From an uncultured Acetatifactor sp. (GTDB taxonomy: Bacteria > Bacillota > Clostridia > Lachnospirales > Lachnospiraceae), in contig CAKRRU010000018.1 of assembly GCA_934394515.1 (NCBI GenBank), forward strand, positions 1-30,339: a DNA stretch of 30,339 bases, written 5' to 3'. Below, piece by piece: positions 24,807 through 30,339 of this stretch. Made by a program: the position numbers and the translations under genes. Numbering within the stretch: the stretch's first letter is position 1; every line of letters starts with the position of its first letter. The notes beneath the pieces were generated by a model. It was given only the letters and a program-made list of their open reading frames with translations, had not been told where the DNA came from and ran no database searches.

Positions 24807-26447
24807 ATGATCAGACTGAATCAGCTGAAGCTACCGGCAGATCATACCGGAGAACAGCTTATACATAAGACGGCACAGAGCCTGAGAATCCCGGAGACGG
24901 ATATCCTGGAACTGCAGATCGTAAGACAGTCACTGGATGCCCGTAAAAAACCGGAACTTTTCTACAGCTACAGTGTGAATGTTACCGTGAAAAAGGAAGA
25001 AAAAGTATATAAGGATGCATGCCGCAGACTGGGAAAAGCAAATGTGCAGCTGACAGAGCAGACGGAATATCGTTTTCCTGTGGGTGGCACGGAGAAACAA
25101 AAGCATCCCACGGTGATCATCGGAATGGGTCCTGCCGGACTTTTCTGCGGGTATTATCTGGCACAGCACGGTTATGCACCCGTCATCCTGGAGCGCGGTG
25201 AGGATGTGGATGCCAGACTGGCGGATGTGGAAGCGTTCTGGAAGACAGGAAAATTGAAGCCGGATTCCAATGTACAGTTCGGAGAAGGCGGTGCGGGAAC
25301 TTTTTCGGACGGTAAATTAAATACGCTGGTAAAAGATAAGTACGGCAGAAATACGGAAGTGCTGAAAACTTTTGTAAAACATGGTGCGGATCCTGCAATC
25401 ATTTATCAGGCCAAGCCCCATATCGGCACGGATGTCCTGAGCAAAGTCGTAAAGAGCATGCGGGAAGAGATCCTTCGGCTGGGCGGAGAAGTCCGTTTTC
25501 ACAGCCGGGTGACGGAGATCCTTACAGAGAACGGCAGGGTCACCGGTGTCAGGGTGAATGATACGGAAACTATCCCCTGCGAACAGGTAGTGCTGGCTCC
25601 CGGACACAGTGCCAGAGATACCTTTTCCATGTTGTATGAGAAACAGTTCCCCATGTCGGCAAAGCCTTTTGCGGTAGGCTTCCGGGTGGAACATCCGCAG
25701 AAACTGATCAACATAAGCCAGTATGGCGCGGAAAAGGTAAAGGGTCTGGGTGCGGCGGCATATAAAGTAACTGCGAAAACAAGTACCGGCAGAGGTGTGT
25801 ATTCATTCTGCATGTGTCCGGGCGGCTATGTAGTCAATGCATCTTCGGAGCCGGGAAGACTGGCGGTAAACGGCATGAGTTACAGCGGACGCAACGGGAA
25901 AAATGCAAATAGTGCCATTATCGTGGCCGTGACTCCGGCGGATTATGGTTCGGAACATCCGCTGGCAGGGATCGAATTCCAACGTGGTCTGGAGCGGAGA
26001 GCCTATGAATTATGTGACGGCAGGCTGCCGGTGCAGCGATACGGAGATTTCAGGGAGAAAGTGACAAAAGAAGTGACATCGCAACCGGATGCGGAGAGAA
26101 CAGCCGGCTGGGAGACTTTGGAGCCCTGTTGTAAGGGAGCTTATGAATGGGCTGATCTCACAGACATCCTTCCGGCAGAATGCAACCGGGCCTTTGTGGA
26201 GGGAATGGACAGCTTTGACAGACAGATTCACGGTTTTGCTTCTCCGGGGGCAATCCTGACCGGCGTGGAGAGCCGGACATCTTCACCGGTGCGGATCGAG
26301 CGGGATGAGGCACTGCAGTCGGCGGTCCGCGGCTGTTATCCCTGCGGAGAGGGAGCCGGATATGCCGGAGGAATCACTTCTGCTGCCATGGACGGCATCC
26401 GTGTGGCAGAGCAGATTGCATCACAGTTTGCTCCACTACAGCGTTGA
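24807..26447 (+). CDS. FAD-dependent dehydrogenase, COG2509-like
   Basis: This 546-residue protein has an unusual N-terminal alpha/beta domain (about 1-92). The FAD motif is VIIGMGPAGLFCGYYLA (103-119). The segment NVQFGEGGAGTFSDGKLNTLVKDK and a C-terminal CGEGAGYAGGITSAAMDGIRVAE characterise this uncharacterised dehydrogenase family. The cofactor is presumably FAD; the reaction is not known. GGAAAGGT upstream marks the ribosome site. The stop codon overlaps the -35 element of the proB promoter, so the next operon begins at its very end. Confidence 0.88.
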   Translation: MIRLNQLKLPADHTGEQLIHKTAQSLRIPETDILELQIVRQSLDARKKPELFYSYSVNVTVKKEEKVYKDACRRLGKANVQLTEQTEYRFPVGGTEKQKHPTVIIGMGPAGLFCGYYLAQHGYAPVILERGEDVDARLADVEAFWKTGKLKPDSNVQFGEGGAGTFSDGKLNTLVKDKYGRNTEVLKTFVKHGADPAIIYQAKPHIGTDVLSKVVKSMREEILRLGGEVRFHSRVTEILTENGRVTGVRVNDTETIPCEQVVLAPGHSARDTFSMLYEKQFPMSAKPFAVGFRVEHPQKLINISQYGAEKVKGLGAAAYKVTAKTSTGRGVYSFCMCPGGYVVNASSEPGRLAVNGMSYSGRNGKNANSAIIVAVTPADYGSEHPLAGIEFQRGLERRAYELCDGRLPVQRYGDFREKVTKEVTSQPDAERTAGWETLEPCCKGAYEWADLTDILPAECNRAFVEGMDSFDRQIHGFASPGAILTGVESRTSSPVRIERDEALQSAVRGCYPCGEGAGYAGGITSAAMDGIRVAEQIASQFAPLQR

Positions 26448-26472
26448 CGTACAGCGAAAAATGTTATATGAT
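26444..26472 (+). promoter_or_regulatory. Sigma-A-type promoter for proB
   Basis: TTGACG (26444-26449), a 17-base spacer and TATGAT (26467-26472) give near-consensus -35 and -10 elements. Transcription should begin near 26479, about 33 bases before the GTG start of proB. The -35 contains the stop codon of the preceding gene. The promoter position also excludes the earlier ATG at 26461 as the proB start. Confidence 0.8.
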
Positions 26473-26511
26473 TCAACTATTCAGAGCAGAAGGGAAGAGA
26501 AAGGCAATCAC

Positions 26512-27381
26512 GTGAATAACATAAGGGAACAAATTAAGGATAAGAAGAGAATCGTCATTAAGATTGGTTCTTCCTCCTTACAGCATGCCGAGACAGGAGA
26601 TCTGGATTATATCCGTCTGGAGAAGCTGGTAAGAGAGTTGTGCGATATCAGCAACCAGGGGAAGGAAGTCGTACTGGTGACTTCCGGTGCGATCGCAGTC
26701 GGTAAAAAAGCGGTGAATCTTAAAGCCACAGAGGGACAGACACAGGCGGAAGCCATGGCAGTAAAACAGGCCTGCTCGGCCATCGGCCAGGCAAGACTGA
26801 TGATGACCTATCAGAAGCTTTTTGCGGAATATAATCATATTGCGGCGCAGATACTGATGACGAAAAATACGATTGTGGATAATCTCAACAGATATAATGC
26901 GCACAATACGTTTACACAGCTTTTGAAAATGGGAGCGATACCGGTAGTAAACGAGAATGATACTGTAGCTACTTACGAAATCGAGATCGGTGATAATGAT
27001 ACTTTGTCAGCAATCGTGGCGGCTTTGATCGATGCGGACCTGCTGATCCTGTTATCGGATATTGATGGTCTCTATACCGATGATCCGAGACAGAATCCGG
27101 ACGCAAAATTTATCGAACAAGTAGATGAACTTACCGATGAGTTTATGAACATGGGAAAAGCGACCACCGGAAGTAATGTCGGTACCGGCGGTATGAATAC
27201 GAAAATGATTGCTGCCAAGATCGCGACCAGCTCAGACGTAGATATGATCATTGCCAACAGCAAGGATATCGGTGTCCTTCACAGGCTTTTAAACGGAGAA
27301 AACGAAGGTACATTGTTTGTGGCACACAAGGATGAAAACTTTGATCTGCCGGAGTTTGTCCAGAATCTGCATAAAAATTAG
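26512..27381 (+). CDS. proB: Glutamate 5-kinase
   Basis: This enzyme phosphorylates glutamate with ATP in the first step of proline synthesis. It begins at GTG 26512 (VNNIREQIKDKKRIVIKIGSSSL), with GAGAAAGG about eight bases upstream. That gives 289 residues of the amino-acid-kinase fold: KIGSSSL near the N-terminus, VTSGAIAVGKK, NENDTVATYEIEIGDNDTLSA and LLSDIDGLYTDDPR. The C-terminal PUA domain found in E. coli ProB is absent, as in many short Firmicute forms. Earlier in-frame starts at 26305 and 26461 lie inside the preceding gene or the promoter. It heads an operon with a DUF896 gene, a 5-formyl-THF cyclo-ligase and proA. Confidence 0.95.
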   Translation: MNNIREQIKDKKRIVIKIGSSSLQHAETGDLDYIRLEKLVRELCDISNQGKEVVLVTSGAIAVGKKAVNLKATEGQTQAEAMAVKQACSAIGQARLMMTYQKLFAEYNHIAAQILMTKNTIVDNLNRYNAHNTFTQLLKMGAIPVVNENDTVATYEIEIGDNDTLSAIVAALIDADLLILLSDIDGLYTDDPRQNPDAKFIEQVDELTDEFMNMGKATTGSNVGTGGMNTKMIAAKIATSSDVDMIIANSKDIGVLHRLLNGENEGTLFVAHKDENFDLPEFVQNLHKN

Positions 27382-27425
27382 GTGGCAGGCAAAAGCAGGT
27401 ACAACGGGAAAGGCAGGGAAATATT

Positions 27426-27647
27426 ATGAATATGGATGAGAGAATAAAGCGCATTAATGCGCTTTATCATAAATCACAGAATGAGGGACTGACTGACGAA
27501 GAGAAGCTGGAGCAATCTATTCTGCGTCAGGAATACGTAGACAGCATAAAGAGGAACATGAAGGCGCAGCTGGATAATATCGAAATTGAACGGCCTGACG
27601 GCACCATCGAGAAACTGAAACCCTCTTACAAGAAGAAAAAGAAATGA
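27426..27647 (+). CDS. DUF896 (YnzC-like) small protein
   Basis: This 73-residue protein matches the DUF896 pattern: MDERIKRINALYHKSQNEGLT, then EEKLEQSILRQEYVDSIKRNMKAQLDNIEIERPDG and a Lys-rich tail. In B. subtilis YnzC belongs to the SOS regulon; its biochemical role is not clear. The start may be ATG 27426 or 27432. It overlaps the next gene by four bases (ATGA). The coding sequence contains a perfect 24-bp palindrome 18 bases after the first start codon. Confidence 0.9.
   Translation: MNMDERIKRINALYHKSQNEGLTDEEKLEQSILRQEYVDSIKRNMKAQLDNIEIERPDGTIEKLKPSYKKKKK
27444..27467 (+). repeat. Perfect 24-bp palindrome inside the DUF896 gene
   Basis: ATAAAGCGCATT (27444-27455) is followed at once by its reverse complement (27456-27467). 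In RNA it would form a 10-bp stem with a four-base TTAA loop just downstream of the start codon. It does not match the CGAAC...GTTC type LexA site of Firmicutes. It may be a binding site, a translation-affecting hairpin or a coincidence of conserved codons. Confidence 0.85.
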
Positions 27648-28207
27648 TCAAAGAACAGAAAAAACGACTCCGAAAAGAAGTGCTGGCACGAAGAGAGGCA
27701 CTGACAGAGCAGGAGAGAAACAGAGGAAAGCTTCTGATCACGGAACGTATTCTGGGGCATCAGTGGTATTATCTTTCAGATACGGTTTTAGGTTTTGTCA
27801 GTTACGGAAGTGAGATCTGTACGACGGAGATCCTTGTGAACGCATTAAGAGACGGTAAAAAGGTTTATGTACCCAAAGTGGAAGGTAAGGAAATGCAGTT
27901 TTACCGTATCTTTTCTCTGGAGGAATTGCAGACCGGCTACAAGGGTATCAGAGAACCGGCGGGAGATACGGAGTGCTATCATTTTGATCCGGAAAGCTGT
28001 CAGAAATGTCTGCTCCTGATGCCGGGAAGTGCATTTGATCCTCTCGGCAATCGTATGGGATACGGCGGCGGATTCTATGACCGGTATCTGAATGATAAGG
28101 AAGCTCTCAGATTGCGAAGTATCGGCATCGGATTTCAATGTCAGCAGGTGGAGAAAGTGCCGACAGAAGAGACCGATATAAAATCTTATCAGGTGATTTT
28201 GGTATAA
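27644..28207 (+). CDS. 5-formyltetrahydrofolate cyclo-ligase
   Basis: This 187-residue cytoplasmic enzyme converts 5-formyl-THF to 5,10-methenyl-THF using ATP, returning a storage or inhibitory folate to the pool. A basic N-terminal helix with KKRLRKEVLARR is followed by the signature LLLMPGSAFDPLGNRMGYGGGFYDRYL (124-149), where the glycine-rich loop binds phosphate. It overlaps the DUF896 gene by four bases and sits between proB and proA. It supplies the same methenyl-THF that FolD handles earlier in the window. Confidence 0.95.
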   Translation: MIKEQKKRLRKEVLARREALTEQERNRGKLLITERILGHQWYYLSDTVLGFVSYGSEICTTEILVNALRDGKKVYVPKVEGKEMQFYRIFSLEELQTGYKGIREPAGDTECYHFDPESCQKCLLLMPGSAFDPLGNRMGYGGGFYDRYLNDKEALRLRSIGIGFQCQQVEKVPTEETDIKSYQVILV

Positions 28208-28208
28208 T
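28200..28208 (+). promoter_or_regulatory. Possible extended -10 promoter for proA
   Basis: TGG followed by TATAAT (28203-28208) is a consensus -10 with the TG of an extended -10 element. No good -35 is seen at 16-18 bases upstream. It overlaps the stop of the preceding gene and lies about 50 bases before proA, so it could give proA extra expression independent of proB. Confidence 0.4.
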
Positions 28209-28257
28209 GTCAGAATGGTATGCCGGATTTTGAAGGCATTTGTTTTGGAAAGGCGAA

Positions 28258-29511
28258 ATGAAGATGGCAGAGCTTTTAGAACTGGGAAGAAATGCCTGCA
28301 ATACGAAATATGTGTTGCAGAAGCTTACGACAGAAGAAAAAAATACGGCGCTTAAGACGGCAGCAAATTATCTGTGCGACAGGCAGGAAGAGATTCTGGC
28401 GGCGAATGCACAGGATCTGGAAAACGGTAGAAAAAACGGTATGAATCCGGGACTTTTGGATCGGTTAAAACTTACCGCTGAACGGATCTCGCAGATCGCG
28501 GAGGGCCTGAACCAGATTGCAGCGCTTCCGGACTGTATCGGTGAGACAATAGAGCATTTTGAGCGTCCCAACGGGCTGAAGATCGACAAAGTCAGAGTAC
28601 CGCTTGGTGTGATCGGTATCATCTATGAGGCTCGTCCCAATGTGACCGCGGATGCCTTCGGATTGTGTTTTAAGACAGGAAATGCCGTGATCTTAAAGGG
28701 CGGCAGTGATGCCATCCATTCCAACATCGCTATCGTAAAAGTATTGCAGGATGCGTTGGAATCCTGTGGGATGCCGCGTACCGCGGTGCAGTTGATCGAG
28801 GATACCGACCGTGCAGTTACCGCACAGTTCATGAAGATGAAAGAATATGTGGATGTCCTGATCCCCAGAGGCGGCGCCGGACTGATCCGCAGTGTGGTGG
28901 GGAACAGCACGATTCCTGTGATTGAGACAGGAACCGGCAACTGCCATGTCTATGTGGACAAGGATGCGGATGTCGATATGGCGGTAAAGATATTAATGAA
29001 TGCCAAAACACAGCGTATCGGTGTCTGCAATGCCTGTGAGTCACTGGTAGTTCACAGAGAAGTTCGTGACCGGTTCCTTCCCGGGATGGCAGAGGCATTA
29101 AAGACAAAGAATGTGGAACTCCGCGGAGATGAACGCACACGTGAGATTTTACCGGATTGTGTGCCTGTCACGGAAGAAGATTACGGAACAGAGTATCTGG
29201 ATTATATTTTATCCATTAAAACTGTGGACAGTGTGGAAGAGGCAATTGCACATATCAATCGGTATAATACAAAACATTCCGAGTGCATCGTGACGGAAAA
29301 TACGGAGACTGCTGAAAAATTTTTAAATGAAGTGGATGCGGCATGTGTTTATGTGAATGCATCTACCCGTTTTACGGATGGGTTTGAATTCGGATTCGGT
29401 GCGGAGATCGGCATCAGTACCCAGAAACTGCATGCCAGAGGCCCTATGGGATTGAAAGAACTGACGTCCTATAAATACAAGATCCACGGCAACGGACAGA
29501 TCCGCGGATAA
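28258..29511 (+). CDS. proA: Gamma-glutamyl phosphate reductase
   Basis: This enzyme of about 417 residues reduces gamma-glutamyl phosphate with NADPH to glutamate semialdehyde, the second step of proline synthesis after ProB. The aldehyde-dehydrogenase-fold signatures are [16 protein letters not shown], the catalytic Cys C257 in [14 protein letters not shown], and the C-terminal [24 protein letters not shown]. The start is ATG 28258 or 28264, both after GGAAAGG (28247-28253); a TTG at 28240 is less likely. A terminator overlaps its stop codon. Confidence 0.97.
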   Translation: MKMAELLELGRNACNTKYVLQKLTTEEKNTALKTAANYLCDRQEEILAANAQDLENGRKNGMNPGLLDRLKLTAERISQIAEGLNQIAALPDCIGETIEHFERPNGLKIDKVRVPLGVIGIIYEARPNVTADAFGLCFKTGNAVILKGGSDAIHSNIAIVKVLQDALESCGMPRTAVQLIEDTDRAVTAQFMKMKEYVDVLIPRGGAGLIRSVVGNSTIPVIETGTGNCHVYVDKDADVDMAVKILMNAKTQRIGVCNACESLVVHREVRDRFLPGMAEALKTKNVELRGDERTREILPDCVPVTEEDYGTEYLDYILSIKTVDSVEEAIAHINRYNTKHSECIVTENTETAEKFLNEVDAACVYVNASTRFTDGFEFGFGAEIGISTQKLHARGPMGLKELTSYKYKIHGNGQIRG

Positions 29512-29527
29512 CCGGGCGGATATTTTT
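29500..29527 (+). terminator. Probable intrinsic terminator overlapping the proA stop codon
   Basis: ATCCGC (29500-29505) and GCGGAT (29516-29521) form a GC-rich 6-bp stem with a 10-base loop, followed one base later by five T residues (29523-29527). The proA stop (29509-29511) lies in the loop. The stem is short but correctly placed. Confidence 0.55.
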
Positions 29528-29536
29528 GCGTATTCT

Positions 29537-29558
29537 CCGATTATTTTATGGTAATCGG
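29537..29558 (+). repeat. Inverted repeat upstream of the pyrophosphatase gene
   Basis: CCGATTA (29537-29543) and TAATCGG (29552-29558) are perfect 7-bp arms around eight bases in the ppa leader. No T-run follows, so it may be an operator or a leader hairpin. I do not see a convincing -35/-10 pair in this 79-base gap. Confidence 0.45.
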
Positions 29559-29590
29559 AAATAACTATAGAAGAGAAGAGGAGAGAGATT

Positions 29591-30142
29591 ATGAAAGAAG
29601 TAAACGGAAGCATTTGGCACACCATGAGCACCCAGAGAGTAACTCCCACAGATTTTGTCTGTGTCATTGAGATTTCCAAGGGAAGCAAGAACAAATATGA
29701 GCTGGACAAAGAGACAGGACTTCTGATCCTGGATCGTATCCTGCATACGTCTACCCACTATCCCGCAAACTATGGTTTTATTCCCAGAACCTACGGTGAT
29801 GACGGCGATCCGCTGGATGTACTTTTGCTGTGTTCCGAACCGGTACAGCCCATGACACTGGTAAGAGCTTATCCCATCGGTGTAATCTCCATGCTGGATA
29901 ACGGTAAAAATGATGAGAAGATCATTGCGGTTCCGTTTAATGATCCGAATTATAACTGCTATCATGATATTTCCGAGCTGCCCACACATGTGGTGGATGA
30001 GATGGAGCATTTCTTCACGGTATATAAGGCTCTCGAGAATAAAACAACAGCTGTAAACGAAAAGGGCAACAGAGAGGAAGCAATCGAGGTTATCAAGAAG
30101 TGCCTGGACAACTATATCGACACTTTCATTAAGAGCTGGTAA
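29591..30142 (+). CDS. ppa: Inorganic pyrophosphatase, family I
   Basis: This 183-residue soluble enzyme hydrolyses pyrophosphate and so drives biosynthetic reactions. The family I metal site is visible as DDGDPLD (70-76), with the preceding YPANYGFIPRTYG segment and KYELDKETG (35-43). It is a family I enzyme, not the DHH-type family II common in some Firmicutes. GAGGAGAGA before the ATG is a good ribosome site. The flanking terminators indicate a single-gene transcript. Confidence 0.95.
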   Translation: MKEVNGSIWHTMSTQRVTPTDFVCVIEISKGSKNKYELDKETGLLILDRILHTSTHYPANYGFIPRTYGDDGDPLDVLLLCSEPVQPMTLVRAYPIGVISMLDNGKNDEKIIAVPFNDPNYNCYHDISELPTHVVDEMEHFFTVYKALENKTTAVNEKGNREEAIEVIKKCLDNYIDTFIKSW

Positions 30143-30173
30143 AAACTGATAATTGATTTTCAATAATCAACTG

Positions 30174-30216
30174 ACACCATATTTTCGTGCATTTGCAGGA
30201 AGATATGGTGTTTTTT
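30174..30216 (+). terminator. Strong intrinsic terminator after ppa
   Basis: ACACCATAT (30174-30182) pairs perfectly with ATATGGTGT (30203-30211). The stem extends by about four more pairs (TTTC with GAAG, one wobble), and six T residues follow (30211-30216). It starts 31 bases after the stop. A smaller hairpin (TTGATT/AATCAA, 30153-30170) lies between. Confidence 0.9.
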
Positions 30217-30339
30217 CATGGAAACTAATGAAAAAAATTGTCAAAAACCCCTAGATTTTTTAGGGGAAATATGAGAGAATGAACACGACCATTATGATAT
30301 TATTTTATCAATAGTATTATAAGTACATATTGAAAGGAG
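30217..30339 (+). promoter_or_regulatory. Leader and ribosome site of a gene starting just beyond the window
   Basis: This AT-rich stretch ends in GAAAGGAG (30332-30339), a strong ribosome site, so a start codon should follow within about ten bases outside the window. It contains an inverted repeat, CCCCTA (30248-30253) and TAGGGG (30261-30266), with no T-run. A TATTAT at 30315-30320 could be a -10 element, with a poor -35 (TTATGA, 30292-30297). No gene is visible inside the segment. Confidence 0.55.

Noticed and set aside
26305..26511. Longer in-frame starts for proB
   Set aside because: They lie inside the preceding flavoprotein gene or in the -10 region of the proB promoter.
1..30339. A mobile element, phage or defence system hidden in the window
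   Set aside because: No transposase, integrase, terminal repeats, CRISPR repeats or defence-type genes are visible, and gene order follows conserved housekeeping blocks.

Overview
The window reads as an ordinary stretch of chromosome from an anaerobic, spore-forming Firmicute. Lachnospiraceae (Clostridia) is the best guess. Reasons: sporulation genes (yqfC, yqfD, a BofC-like protein), a tepA-ftsK/spoIIIE neighbourhood, an electron-bifurcating NfnAB pair beside formate-THF ligase and FolD, AGGAGG-type ribosome sites, and every gene on the + strand. I see no rRNA, tRNA, CRISPR array, insertion sequence, prophage or attachment site. The genus call is inference from gene content and protein style, not from a search.

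Layout. 1-2875: the 3' end of a YebC-family regulator, then a DPM1/GtrB-like glycosyltransferase overlapping a multi-spanning membrane protein, closed by an intrinsic terminator. 3008-6712: a TepA-like ClpP-fold protease, then the FtsK/SpoIIIE DNA translocase. 6747-13104: one-carbon and redox block (fhs, folD, a zinc-ribbon/TPR membrane protein, nfnA, nfnB). 13150-16841: a Dabb protein, a second zinc-ribbon membrane protein, rlmH, nth and a pyrimidine-nucleoside phosphorylase, tightly packed or overlapping. 16875-21164: yqfC-yqfD-phoH-(yqfF/pgpH position)-ybeY, the same order as in Bacillus subtilis. Here the pgpH-position gene is short and its HD domain has lost catalytic residues. 21198-26447: a flippase-like protein, a BofC-like anchored protein and two FAD-dependent oxidoreductases. 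26512-29511: proB, a DUF896 gene, a 5-formyl-THF cyclo-ligase and proA, starting from a strong sigma-A-type promoter and ending in a terminator. 29591-30142: inorganic pyrophosphatase with a strong terminator, then the leader of a gene that begins just past the window.

Working together: fhs, folD and the 5-formyl-THF cyclo-ligase handle folate one-carbon units. NfnAB exchanges electrons between NADH, ferredoxin and NADPH and could supply NADPH to FolD and to biosynthesis. ProB and ProA make the proline precursor. PhoH, YbeY, RlmH and Nth act in RNA/ribosome maturation and DNA repair. No intergenic gap exceeds about 140 bases, so there is no large unexplained non-coding region.

I did not find an obviously new multi-gene system. 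The observations most worth a second look are the degenerate, truncated PgpH homologue, a sigma-E-like promoter placed so close to yqfC that the transcript would be nearly leaderless, a perfect 24-bp palindrome inside the DUF896 gene, and two zinc-ribbon membrane proteins of unknown function flanking nfnAB.
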